From positions 1 to 64,000 of IMG/VR virus record IMGVR_UViG_3300009499_000148: a stretch of 64,000 bases of DNA. The stretch is one strand, 5' to 3'. The stretch comes from a virus. A program made the translations under genes and the position numbers. The notes below the pieces were generated by a model. It did no database searches and was not told the DNA's origin. It worked only from the letters and a program-made list of their open reading frames with translations. Positions 1 through 8,657 of the stretch are shown in pieces (position 1 is the stretch's first letter; each line of letters opens with the position of its first letter).

Positions 1-1633
1 CGAAGTTAGGATAAAAACGACCGTTATCATTCGGAAGTATCATTAGATTTCTTTTTCTAATGCTGCCAGAAAAAAAGTTCGTCTGCTCATCATACAGGAG
101 TGAATTCGCAGACAACGCTGTTGAGACAGACACTCCTATCTCTGATGCAGATAGATGCAACAATCGTGGGTAATTTTTTGTTGCAAAATCACGTGTGAAG
201 TTCTCAAGATTCATGAGACGACCACCGACGCCGAATGAGAGTGCGACATTGAACGGGTCTGTCGTTGAGCCAGATATCGACTGAAACGGCGTCTGCATCA
301 CACCACCGATTAGCTGCCCCAAAGCATTCGACCCGTATGGGCTTCTGTTCGGCGACTCGCGTGTGAAGAATGGCGGAACGTAAAACAACATGCTACCAGT
401 CTCAGTCGGGCCAGCTGTCATCGATGCACTGAGCTCATCTATCGACAAAAACCTGGGATGGATTTTAAGCTCATGAACCTCTGCATTCAAAGGATGTCTG
501 AATGTGAATGATGATGGTGTGTTCGTCGTGATTGCTCCGTCATTGACAAGCTGTGATAATCCTTCGCGGCGGCTGATATTTTGGTTGAAGAACAACGACG
601 TAGAGTTTGTCCCGCTGTTGTTTCCCTCGTAAAAATTTCCAACGCACAGAACTGTCGGGTTGCTACTAGAGATGAAAATATCGGGCCTTATCGATGAAGA
701 CGGAAAGATGAAATCGCCAGCATTCGAAGCATCAACTATGAACGAACCGGTGCCTGAATTTACTACAGCAGACCATCTCACACCCACATGATGCCAGTGG
801 TTTCGTCTGAGCGCGTTATCATTCGACATGAACGCGCGGGGGGTCGATGACGTTGCAGACGATGGTGCAACGTCAGCACCACCAGAAAGTTGCAATAGAA
901 TGCGAAACCCATCAGGAAGCCCGTATTGGTCTCGACTAGAACCCGTTATGATTGATACCGCGTAGCTAGATGATAGGTGGAACAGCGTCCCAGCACGAAA
1001 TGAATCGAATGGCCCGTCTGTCGTGTATCGAGTGTTGATGTAAAACTCAAACGTGAATGCATCATTAAGGATGTAGCATCCAGACGTCGATGTCGTTGAT
1101 GACACAGACGATGAGTTCGGGTATAGCAGAACAGCACTCGTGGGCACCGACGATGCAGTGAAAAAATTGAGCGTATTGTAGTTCGTGTATGCCCAACTTG
1201 CACCCGGATACGTGTGCCTGTAATAGGGATACAGGACATTGCGAACAACATTTTTTCTTTGTGTATCGCTCGTGTATGCGAATGATGGCTCAAACCTCGT
1301 GATACCCAACGTCGTCTGTTTACGCGCTGAACGTGCTGTCGAATTGACGCCAGAGATGTATGCAATCATCTGGTTGCTTATGTTTGTGCTTCCCGCAAGA
1401 CCAGAGTGTGCAAAACGCCTTGTGTCCTCAAGTATGTTCTGAATGTCATGTTCATCGTGCGTCGTTTCATTGAACAATGAAGTCTTGACAGGGTCCTTCT
1501 CTGAGGGTGAAGAACGTGCAAATAGAGGAACAGAGCCCGTGATACCAGCCGATGATGACGTGAATGTTCTGTGCGGATTGAGCTGAAGCGTGAAGTTCTC
1601 AATGTCATCTGGACCGACGCGATGAATTGCCAT
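1..1633 (-). CDS. Large virion structural protein with LamG-like domain (C-terminus beyond window)
   Basis: The frame opens at ATG 1633 and stays open to base 1, so at least 544 residues are visible and the C-terminus lies outside. The sequence is Ser/Thr/Asn-rich with frequent SGS motifs, like the other fibre-type proteins here. Around residues 180-300 it looks like a LamG/concanavalin-type jelly roll: a stretch FTFEFYINT, then HWHHVGVRWS and a terminal strand with HELKIHPR, the pattern of LamG domains in phage adhesins. It is the last visible gene of the late structural module. It probably sits in the tail fibre or baseplate periphery and may bind glycans. The family type is fairly clear, the exact role is not. 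Confidence 0.7.
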   Translation of the reverse strand, partial: MAIHRVGPDDIENFTLQLNPHRTFTSSSAGITGSVPLFARSSPSEKDPVKTSLFNETTHDEHDIQNILEDTRRFAHSGLAGSTNISNQMIAYISGVNSTARSARKQTTLGITRFEPSFAYTSDTQRKNVVRNVLYPYYRHTYPGASWAYTNYNTLNFFTASSVPTSAVLLYPNSSSVSSTTSTSGCYILNDAFTFEFYINTRYTTDGPFDSFRAGTLFHLSSSYAVSIITGSSRDQYGLPDGFRILLQLSGGADVAPSSATSSTPRAFMSNDNALRRNHWHHVGVRWSAVVNSGTGSFIVDASNAGDFIFPSSSIRPDIFISSSNPTVLCVGNFYEGNNSGTNSTSLFFNQNISRREGLSQLVNDGAITTNTPSSFTFRHPLNAEVHELKIHPRFLSIDELSASMTAGPTETGSMLFYVPPFFTRESPNRSPYGSNALGQLIGGVMQTPFQSISGSTTDPFNVALSFGVGGRLMNLENFTRDFATKNYPRLLHLSASEIGVSVSTALSANSLLYDEQTNFFSGSIRKRNLMILPNDNGRFYPNF

Positions 1634-1701
1634 TATATGACCCCAATACGATTCATCAATGCTACGAATATCATATGGTGATATGTATCATACTTAGAAA
1701 G

Positions 1702-2040
1702 ATGCGTATTCTGAGACGTCTTGTATCATTAATGCTGACAGAACAGGTCATAGCACCGGGAACATCACTAAGGGTCGTCGAGCCCATGGCACTACAGCGT
1801 GTTGATGGAACTGGCGTTGATTCATTTGGACATGATGACGTTCTTATCTTTGCATCTGGTGATGGCATCATGTCAATCGTCAGGTCTCCAAAGCTTGGTA
1901 AAAGATACAACATCAGCAATCGTCAGCTTATGCAAGCAACAAGCGCAAGGCCAAATGTAGCACAGCAGGTGCAAAAGCCGATTCAACAAAAAGCAACGCG
2001 ACCCGTGCCAAGCGACCTAAGGGGCAAGAAGCTATCGTAG
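1702..2040 (+). CDS. Hypothetical protein on the plus strand, about 112 aa
   Basis: This frame ends at TAG 2040, directly abutting the minus-strand stop at 2041, and begins in the gap after the divergent start at 1633. ATG 1702 is a compromise: in-frame ATGs at 1627, 1675 and 1732 are also possible and none has a clean ribosome site. The middle reads like a folded beta domain (GTSLRVVEPMALQ, DDVLIFASGDGIMSIVR). The C-terminus is Gln/Lys/Arg-rich and probably disordered. It is one of only two plus-strand genes in the window. No family recognised. The opposite strand also has a short open frame (1671-1919), but its composition is less protein-like. Confidence 0.45.
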   Translation: MRILRRLVSLMLTEQVIAPGTSLRVVEPMALQRVDGTGVDSFGHDDVLIFASGDGIMSIVRSPKLGKRYNISNRQLMQATSARPNVAQQVQKPIQQKATRPVPSDLRGKKLS

Positions 2041-2424
2041 TCAGTTCGTGTCAGCTGGCTGCTCATTCTCAAGTCGAAGTATCATCATCTCAGCAATGAG
2101 CTCATCTGCCAAAATATCTGGCTTCACATCGCTCCCCTCAATCTTAAACCCAAGCGTGTCATCATCACGACATGTCATGATGCATATATCACATGGATGA
2201 GATGTCATCACCCTTTCTGAGATTGCCGTCAGCATGTTTAGTGCGGCGAACGACAGCTGCGTCCCACCCTCATCATCAGGAAGAAGCTTAAAATCAACGA
2301 CGAACAATGCATCATCGATGAATGCTGTTGTGGGATATATGCACGGAATGTCTTCAAGAGCCTGAACGAGCCTCAATAGCCTGATGTCGATGTCATCACG
2401 CGCTTCATCGTATGTATTTGTCAT
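2041..2424 (-). CDS. Hypothetical acidic protein, 127 aa
   Basis: An acidic protein (many Asp/Glu) with no membrane segment or signal peptide. It contains two Cys-bearing strands (HPCDICIMTC) and a helical C-terminus (ILADELIAEMMILRLE). Its start overlaps the stop of the upstream endonuclease gene by four bases (2421-2424), suggesting translational coupling. It lies after the large structural genes and converges with the plus-strand gene at 1702. I do not recognise a family. It could be a small chaperone or regulator, but nothing in the sequence decides this. Confidence 0.65.
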   Translation of the reverse strand: MTNTYDEARDDIDIRLLRLVQALEDIPCIYPTTAFIDDALFVVDFKLLPDDEGGTQLSFAALNMLTAISERVMTSHPCDICIMTCRDDDTLGFKIEGSDVKPDILADELIAEMMILRLENEQPADTN

Positions 2425-3443
2425 ATTCCTAGCTCCATTTCAGTCCAACATTCAAACATAATTCCCGAGCCTGAACAAAATTTGATAGCAGCTTCACGTT
2501 TTGCGATGTTCTGGGGCAATCCAACCATACCAGCTGGTTTGACTTCAATAAGTTTTTTTGAGCCATCATGATAGTTGATGATGATATCTGGCACGTACCT
2601 CTTTACTTTTTTATCAAACTCATACATGATTGAAAACGGCTCCTTGTTAAAGCTGGCGACAGCATCATCAGCATCTAGGATTTCATATGCTTTCTTTTCA
2701 TATGATGAGCGATACCATATTTGACCCATTTTTATGCTATCATACATGCCTGAATCATGCTTGTGATTGCTTGGTCTCAATGACCCAGATACAATGCTTT
2801 TTGTCAGGCCTTTTGAGACATTTTGTCCCCGTAGAGTGGCGCGCTCATCAGAACCAGCGTGACGACCGTAAAGAGGATTAAAAACACCAGACTGCTTACA
2901 GCTTAGGCTACAAAATCTCTGTTTTCTATTCTTAAAAATGATGTTCATCTCTTTATGACAGTTCTTACATCGCTTTTGAACTATCGACGACTCTCCGCTT
3001 CGTCGTGAAAGTCTCATGTGTTCATCACAACAGAAACGCTGTCCAGAGTATCTGATGCTAGAAACAGTGAACGCTTCGTTACACCACTCACATTTTTGCA
3101 CCATCAATGCATGCATCTTGCTATTAAACTCAGATACACATGATGTATCGCAAAAAAGCCTGTCATCTGGCATGTCAAGCTCACAGTTGAAGCATTTCTT
3201 TGTATCATGAGACAGCTTCATGAATTTCGACATCGCCCATCGTTTAGCGTTGTAACAGCTGTCGGTGCAATGTTTCTTTTTAGATGAATTAGGGATGCTA
3301 AATGTCTCACCACAACAATAGCAGACTATGTTCTTGAACTTACGTCGTGTGTATGAAAGACCCATGCATGTTTGAGTACAAAACTTTCTATTCTGCTTTC
3401 CTATGAATGAAGCACCACACTGTATGCACAAACAGCTAGCCAC
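2421..3443 (-). CDS. Zinc-finger PD-(D/E)XK-like homing endonuclease
   Basis: 340 aa beginning at a GTG codon (3443). The first 190 residues hold five to six short treble-clef-like zinc fingers of the form CxxC...F/R-x-FC-xxxC (CIQCGASF, FCTQTC, CYCCGETF, CEWCNEAF, CKNCHKEM, FCSLSC). The C-terminal 120 residues look like a PD-(D/E)XK nuclease: YRSSYEKKAYEIL, then RYVPDIIINY and KLIEVKP, giving the D...ExK catalytic signature. Such proteins in phages are freestanding homing endonucleases. It sits between a structural gene and a small unknown gene. No Shine-Dalgarno precedes the GTG, but the first finger starts at residue 5, which supports this start. It shares its finger architecture with the gene at 36325-37239. 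Confidence 0.75.
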   Translation of the reverse strand: MASCLCIQCGASFIGKQNRKFCTQTCMGLSYTRRKFKNIVCYCCGETFSIPNSSKKKHCTDSCYNAKRWAMSKFMKLSHDTKKCFNCELDMPDDRLFCDTSCVSEFNSKMHALMVQKCEWCNEAFTVSSIRYSGQRFCCDEHMRLSRRSGESSIVQKRCKNCHKEMNIIFKNRKQRFCSLSCKQSGVFNPLYGRHAGSDERATLRGQNVSKGLTKSIVSGSLRPSNHKHDSGMYDSIKMGQIWYRSSYEKKAYEILDADDAVASFNKEPFSIMYEFDKKVKRYVPDIIINYHDGSKKLIEVKPAGMVGLPQNIAKREAAIKFCSGSGIMFECWTEMELGI

Positions 3444-3472
3444 TTATAATGGTACATGTATACAGCATGTAT

Positions 3473-3506
3473 TGTCAACAAATAAGACTTAACAGCATTA
3501 TGTCAA
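3473..3506 (-). promoter_or_regulatory. Two TTGACA hexamers upstream of an endonuclease gene (weak promoter candidate)
   Basis: In the AT-rich gap 3444-3575, two perfect TTGACA hexamers read on the minus strand (3478-3473 and 3506-3501). The first is followed after 18 bases by TACCAT, a four-of-six match to a -10 box. The implied transcript would start about at the GTG of the downstream endonuclease, so it would be nearly leaderless. This is a candidate only. Confidence 0.25.
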
Positions 3507-3575
3507 TATATCGAACAAATATGCTATTAAATCATGTAAGTGTTTATTTTACAACAATAAATTCAACTTAAATTA

Positions 3576-4802
3576 TTAATAATCTAGCCTTAACCGAAAT
3601 GTTACATCTTTCTCGTCTTGCTTTTCTACGGGACGTGAAAGCTTCGCTACTGCTAGCAGATTGTCATTTGCATCATACAGGCCGATACTCGTGACGAACG
3701 TAAACGTTCTTTGAGAATCTTCGGCTCCTTCATCTATTACGACTATGCGATTATCGCTATCAACGAATGTCGGGTTCGACGAGTAGTTGAACTCATCAGC
3801 GGTCGCCCTACAGAAGAACAACGTTGAGTTGATGTTCGTCGTGTTTTGAAACGTTATCGCTGTCGTTGAACCAGAGCTGAAGCGTGTCGATGCAAAGTGG
3901 TCAAGGATGTTATCAATCGATGCAGACGTCATGAAATCGGGTATGAACGTCGCATTTGGATTACCACTGAGCTCGGCCGGGCCACCGATGCATATCTGGC
4001 CCGCCTGCGGAAACCCTCCTGTCCCATTCATCGCATCGATGACACCCGACACGTGCTGGGAACCCGATATAATCTTTGAGAGGTCTAGGACTGCGACACC
4101 CCTATCATTGAACATCAGACCGACGGTGCGGCTAGTGTTCGATGAATCGACGATGTTAGACACCTGACCGCCGAATGCAACGACCTTGTTCGTTGAGCTT
4201 CCGACATCTGTGTAGATTGACGAACCCGACTCTGTCGTTAGATTTAGGTTCGGCGCAAGGCTCTGTGCAGGGTCAGGGTTAGATGCCGATTGGTACCACC
4301 GCATCGCGAATGTCTCACGCTTGATGCCATCACGATGGAACAGTCTCTTGAAGCATATGAAGAGCGCAGCGTTGATGTTATTTGATGTCGTCGTCGAATC
4401 AAGAGGAGCAACAAACTGCTCAGTCGCATCACCGAGCAGCGTCTGTGCGAATTGTCGATAGACGTCAATCTTTTCACGCATCATCAACGACGTCGAGGGA
4501 AACAACAGCTTTCCTGCGCTGTCCTCACCTGTCTTGATGTTCTGAACGATTGAGCTTGAATAGAACAGTCCAACTGTCATGTCCATCATTGCGTTCGCAG
4601 TTTGGAGACTAAAATCTTGGTCGTAGATAGTCTGAAAGAGCGAACTCGTTACTCCTGGCCCAACACCACCGGTGATAAATGACAAGTGCCTCTTTCTGGT
4701 TGTAGAACCCGACACATCTTCTGCCACGACATCGACCAACTGCGACAAAAACGACCGCGCAGTCTTAACGTCTGACTGCCGAAGCTCTTTAAAAACACTC
4801 AT
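3576..4802 (-). CDS. Virion structural protein, tail or baseplate associated, 408 aa
   Basis: A soluble protein with no signal peptide. The N-terminal 170 residues are mostly helical with conserved-looking blocks (ITGGVGPGVTSSLFQTIYDQ, LMMREKIDVYRQFAQTLLGD). The rest is beta-rich and Ser/Thr/Asn-rich with SGS-type turns, as in the neighbouring fibre proteins. From memory, proteins with this N-terminal block occur in structural clusters of large marine myoviruses, but I cannot confirm that here. It is flanked on both sides by endonuclease genes, so mobile elements have inserted between members of the late operon. Likely a baseplate or fibre component. Exact function unknown. Confidence 0.7.
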   Translation of the reverse strand: MSVFKELRQSDVKTARSFLSQLVDVVAEDVSGSTTRKRHLSFITGGVGPGVTSSLFQTIYDQDFSLQTANAMMDMTVGLFYSSSIVQNIKTGEDSAGKLLFPSTSLMMREKIDVYRQFAQTLLGDATEQFVAPLDSTTTSNNINAALFICFKRLFHRDGIKRETFAMRWYQSASNPDPAQSLAPNLNLTTESGSSIYTDVGSSTNKVVAFGGQVSNIVDSSNTSRTVGLMFNDRGVAVLDLSKIISGSQHVSGVIDAMNGTGGFPQAGQICIGGPAELSGNPNATFIPDFMTSASIDNILDHFASTRFSSGSTTAITFQNTTNINSTLFFCRATADEFNYSSNPTFVDSDNRIVVIDEGAEDSQRTFTFVTSIGLYDANDNLLAVAKLSRPVEKQDEKDVTFRLRLDY

Positions 4803-4805
4803 CTT

Positions 4806-5162
4806 TTACACCTCATCTGCAACCCTAAATATGAACCCACTGACATTTTTAAGACGACCACTCACACATCGTGCTACCTGATGCTGTTTCAACCCAAGCT
4901 CTCTGGCTGCTTGAGCACAGGAAATGAACCGCCTGAGCTCTTGTCCTTCAGAAGAAACTAACATAATGTGTTTTCCAAAAAGGCCACCTATACGAGTACT
5001 AATTGATGCCCTAAAAATTTCATCATCGTTAACGATATCACCATCATATCGCCAAAGATATCCACCGAATGTTGTGGTTCTCTTTGACTTAATCGTCTGG
5101 CCAACGTACATCTTTTCATTGACTAAGTTCTTTATGCAGTAAATGATACCATGCACCGACAT
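4806..5162 (-). pseudogene. Internally deleted GIY-YIG homing endonuclease remnant
   Basis: 118 aa. It starts with the first half of a GIY-YIG domain (GIIYCIKN, then MYVGQT), but the conserved Arg and Glu of the nuclease core never follow. Instead the sequence jumps to the tail of a DNA-binding module (GGYLWRYDG) and ends with a NUMOD1-type helix-turn-helix module (FISCAQAARELGLKQHQVAR). The catalytic part is therefore missing and the frame is closed neatly, which points to an in-frame internal deletion of a longer endonuclease. It lies three bases before the next structural gene. The residual protein may still bind DNA. The intact relative at 5906-6781 shows the full layout. Confidence 0.65.
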
Positions 5163-5205
5163 GCATTAGATTATATCACGTGTAGCCGCTGAGATGTATC
5201 TGACA

Positions 5206-5904
5206 TCAACCGGTCTTCGATATCAGGACTTCAAACTCTTTGACGCAACCAGAGTTGAGGCCGCTGACCTTGACGTATGTACGGATCTGAGTTTTGTCCT
5301 GAGTGGTCCCGAATATAGTGAACTGTGCGTCAGTTATTGACTTCAGCTCTAGGGTGAATGTAAGCTGTGAGCCACCGAGAGCAGTTGATGAGCTATCACG
5401 TGGAATGAGATACCGGGCGCGTTGTTGGCCGTCGATGTTATCGGGTGAGTTTCCACTTATCTGAAGAAACAGGTTCGATAGGCTAATCTCAAATGATTGG
5501 TCGCGGAGCTCGGCATCTATCGTGTTCTCATTCTGGATTGTCTGCTGTATGATTTGTCGCGACTGGCGTGTCGTCGTGCGACCGAGTGTGATTGATGTTG
5601 AACCACCGACGAGTTCTAGAGTTGGAAACCTGATTAGATTTGGGTTCGACAATGACACTAGCTTGAACTTCTGCGCAAGCGTCTGGTTTGTGATTGCCTC
5701 GAAGACTGGCGTCAGCTTCTCAATCTTCTCTTTTCCTACTGTCCTACCGAACTTTTGGATTGTTGAGTAATCGACCTCATCATCTGCAAGCGCAAACTTA
5801 ATGACAGAGAACGAACCGTCATTCCTTGACAAGAACTGTCTACCCACGTCCGTGAGGACAGCGTCTAATATTAGATTATTTGTTTCATGCGATAAGAACC
5901 CCAT
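5206..5904 (-). CDS. Virion structural protein sharing an N-terminal module with the gene at 15356-16270
   Basis: 232 aa. The first 45 residues (MGFLSHETN, then LTDVGRQFL and FALADDEVDY) share a pattern with the start of the 304-aa protein at 15356-16270: MG-x-L...D..LT..GR..L......F...D.E..Y. The rest is beta-rich. The gene is wedged between two GIY-YIG elements, one intact and one decayed, and belongs to the late structural series. It may be a small baseplate or fibre-attachment protein, with the shared module as a common docking element. That role is inferred from position only. Confidence 0.65.
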   Translation of the reverse strand: MGFLSHETNNLILDAVLTDVGRQFLSRNDGSFSVIKFALADDEVDYSTIQKFGRTVGKEKIEKLTPVFEAITNQTLAQKFKLVSLSNPNLIRFPTLELVGGSTSITLGRTTTRQSRQIIQQTIQNENTIDAELRDQSFEISLSNLFLQISGNSPDNIDGQQRARYLIPRDSSSTALGGSQLTFTLELKSITDAQFTIFGTTQDKTQIRTYVKVSGLNSGCVKEFEVLISKTG

Positions 5905-5905
5905 G

Positions 5906-6781
5906 TTATTGATTTCCTTTATTAATTACCAAAGCCACAGTCTTTTTTAAAGCATCAAACTCATCCTTTGAGTGCTTATGTAACTTACATATACGCATAC
6001 CATGAATCATGGTGCCACTTCTAACATAAGAGCGTAATAATTTTACACCTATATTGAGGTACATCGAAGCCTCAGCAAAATTACTAAAAACGTTAATGAT
6101 GGTGCCATCATTGTCTAGACACACAACTGGCCACCGCACACCCTTATTTGGTCCATCATTTTTAGCGAAGTATCTTTTAACACTCATGCCAATGTTTTTT
6201 TTATGATTCTCACTAAGAACTTTACCCGTGTGTGCAATCGACAATTTAAGCTTTGTCGCTTCTTTTAGTGGGCCTGTACGACCCCAACTCTTTCCATAAA
6301 ATGGATTGCCCTTACCCTTCATCTTTTTTGAATGCTCTTCATTTGCTATTAACATTTCATTCGTAGGATTTTTGTGTGCTTTAATCTGCGCCTCTCGTAT
6401 CAAAGCTCTTGTTGCATCTGATACTGATTTACCCTTATGCCTGTCAGATATCTTCTTTTTAGCTTCAACTGTGTGTGTATATCCATGTGCACCCTCACCA
6501 CCAAGTGTTAGGTTATAACCATGCCCATTTGATGCCAACGAGTTAAGCTTTTTAATCCAAAGCGTCTCAAGCATATTCAGTTCATCATAATCATCTGTCT
6601 CTTGTAGCACAGATATTTTGAAATTATCGACACCATATTTTCTAATAGCACAGCAGATGGCTGTCATGCTTTTGCCGATACTACCGTTAACATGTTCTTT
6701 CCATCTTATCTCAAGTGCTCTATACGTTTTTCCAACATACCTTTTTCCATTCAACGTATTTTCAATTAAATAAACGAACAT
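5906..6781 (-). CDS. GIY-YIG homing endonuclease with NUMOD modules
   Basis: 291 aa from ATG 6781, which is preceded by AGGA at good spacing. An upstream in-frame ATG (6832) would overlap the neighbouring gene and precedes the motif needlessly. Residues 1-95 form a GIY-YIG nuclease: FVYLIEN, KRYVGKT, the Arg in IRWKEH, and MLETLWIKKLN carrying the catalytic Glu. Basic NUMOD3-type modules follow (KISDRHKGK, GNPFYGKSW), then a C-terminal NUMOD1 module (VFSNFAEASMYLNIG). This is the standard layout of freestanding phage endonucleases such as T4 Seg proteins. It is inserted between two structural genes and contains no GATC, in line with the core genome. Confidence 0.85.
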   Translation of the reverse strand: MFVYLIENTLNGKRYVGKTYRALEIRWKEHVNGSIGKSMTAICCAIRKYGVDNFKISVLQETDDYDELNMLETLWIKKLNSLASNGHGYNLTLGGEGAHGYTHTVEAKKKISDRHKGKSVSDATRALIREAQIKAHKNPTNEMLIANEEHSKKMKGKGNPFYGKSWGRTGPLKEATKLKLSIAHTGKVLSENHKKNIGMSVKRYFAKNDGPNKGVRWPVVCLDNDGTIINVFSNFAEASMYLNIGVKLLRSYVRSGTMIHGMRICKLHKHSKDEFDALKKTVALVINKGNQ

Positions 6782-6818
6782 GCAACATCCTATATCATCA
6801 ATCTTATAACACAATACA

Positions 6819-8657
6819 TTACCTAGAAACATTCGTACGTGTATCGTCTATCGTTATATCGACAATCTCCTGCTGCATCATATCGATGTTTGTCAGTTGG
6901 AGTTGGTACTTCCCGCCGTCGATGTTGTTCAGCGTCATCAGCTTCATGTCATTGCCCTGTTTATCATCTAGGCGCAGCAGCTCTGGGTCAAAGATGACAC
7001 GACATCGCGTGTGTCCTGACGTCCTCATGAGGTCATTGAACATGTCCTGGTTAAGATACATGTTTGGGTATGATTTGGGCGCACCTGATGATGACGTCAA
7101 TGCTTTTACGACGTGGTTCTTCGCTTCATCAAACCACACGTTGAACTGCATTCCATAGTTTGATGAAAGACCATGTGCATCTATGCTGCACAGCGTGTAT
7201 ATCGCACGAGATGTGCGTCCGAACCCTCCATCAAGATACGTGAGAACAGGAGACTGGAAGTGCTTCACAGCTCCTGCATCTGGCGTCTCATGACTTTTTG
7301 TTCTAATCTCTGAATCATCAAAATCGATGTGTTGTATAAGGGTGAATGGCTCATCGATTGACGAGCGCTTGAATACCTGAAATGCCTTGATATCACGCTG
7401 TGTGTTCGGTGGAAAGCTCCACATTAATCGAAGTGCATCATGTGTGTAATCCCATATGATGTTGAAATCAGCAGGAGGTGGTGGAGGAACGTTCTCAACG
7501 CACTTCACGACTGCCCGCGAGGAGCGTCTAGATGCGACAAGGCCAGCACCGATGACGATGTCTTGTGAATCCTCGACAGACAATCGAACATTCAGCTGTG
7601 CAACCGTCCTTATCGCATACACGTACGTCCTACCGTATGCAACGCGGTCATCCACAGCGACACCCACCGATGGGCTTTCGATGACAATCGGTGGGTGCTG
7701 TCTTAGCTGCCCGTTAGATAGAATCTCATGCTTCTCGATGATGTATCCGATGACGCGTGTTGATGATGGAGCATCATGTGTGTCAATATGTTGCGTTGTG
7801 ATAGCGCGAAATCTTGGCTCAAACTCCGTTGCGTTAATTATGTTTGGGTTATGACGACTGAGTGCGTTTGCCTGCGCTGTGAGTGCCTTATACTGTGATG
7901 CAACAAGCTCATCAGAAAATGTGCTCATTGGGTCATTCACGATGTTTTTAATGACCCTGCCCGCAACTCTACCCAACAATTGACCCCTGACGCTGACATC
8001 ACGGATTCTGACGAAAGCATCATCGGTGAGTTCTTGGTGCGTTGCATCATCGATGAATGACATCTTCAACGTATCTAATTGGTTCAGTGCGTTGATGATG
8101 ACGTCATTACTGATGTTATCATTCGTCTCTGAGGCCATGGCTCTAGCTGCATCCATCAACGAATGCTCATCAGTCAGTGTGTCTAGTATCGTCTGTCTAT
8201 TCCTATCGATGCCTGCCTGCACAGCCCTATTCTTTGCAGAGACCTGCTTTGCTAATGACCCAGAAACAAGAGTAAAAAGCTTTTTATCGACGCTGTTGTC
8301 CTGAAACTCAAAACCAAGATACTCATTGCTCGAGAAATCAGACTCAAATTGAATCTGCGATAGATTATCGCTTATAGAGATTGCATTCTGGCGCCCAGAA
8401 CCGTCAGGATTACCCATGAACTCATTTCCATTTGGGCTATTCTGCACTATCGTCCGCGCAAACGTAAAACGAACGAATCGAGGAGCGTGATGCGTTATAC
8501 CGTCGATTGATGATGCATCTGCCTGGATGACACCGAGGCCCGCATCGTTTGTGCTTTCATCTGGAGTAAAAAACCCGTAAACGAACCTTGCATTGAAACC
8601 CGACACCTCTGGGACATCGGCGACAGAGACTCGCTTTGACGGTTTTGAAATGCTCAT
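6819..8657 (-). CDS. Virion structural protein with fibronectin-III-like domain, 612 aa
   Basis: The start overlaps the stop of the 1398-aa gene by four bases (8654-8657), so it is translated after it. The middle part (about residues 390-520) after a PPPPP linker resembles a fibronectin type III domain: FNIIWDYTHDALRLMWSFP, then a KAFQVFKR strand and a late Tyr-bearing strand (AIYTLCSIDAHGLSS). The C-terminal 100 residues are a separate small domain. There is no signal peptide. Likely a component of the baseplate periphery or tail fibres, working with the 827- and 1398-aa proteins encoded just upstream. Family assignment beyond the domain is not possible by eye. Confidence 0.7.
   Translation of the reverse strand: MSISKPSKRVSVADVPEVSGFNARFVYGFFTPDESTNDAGLGVIQADASSIDGITHHAPRFVRFTFARTIVQNSPNGNEFMGNPDGSGRQNAISISDNLSQIQFESDFSSNEYLGFEFQDNSVDKKLFTLVSGSLAKQVSAKNRAVQAGIDRNRQTILDTLTDEHSLMDAARAMASETNDNISNDVIINALNQLDTLKMSFIDDATHQELTDDAFVRIRDVSVRGQLLGRVAGRVIKNIVNDPMSTFSDELVASQYKALTAQANALSRHNPNIINATEFEPRFRAITTQHIDTHDAPSSTRVIGYIIEKHEILSNGQLRQHPPIVIESPSVGVAVDDRVAYGRTYVYAIRTVAQLNVRLSVEDSQDIVIGAGLVASRRSSRAVVKCVENVPPPPPADFNIIWDYTHDALRLMWSFPPNTQRDIKAFQVFKRSSIDEPFTLIQHIDFDDSEIRTKSHETPDAGAVKHFQSPVLTYLDGGFGRTSRAIYTLCSIDAHGLSSNYGMQFNVWFDEAKNHVVKALTSSSGAPKSYPNMYLNQDMFNDLMRTSGHTRCRVIFDPELLRLDDKQGNDMKLMTLNNIDGGKYQLQLTNIDMMQQEIVDITIDDTRTNVSR

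Noticed and set aside
946-1365. A 139-codon open frame on the minus strand
   Set aside because: It lies inside the long partial structural gene (1-1633) in another frame of the same strand. Its Arg/His/Ser-rich translation is typical of a shadow frame.
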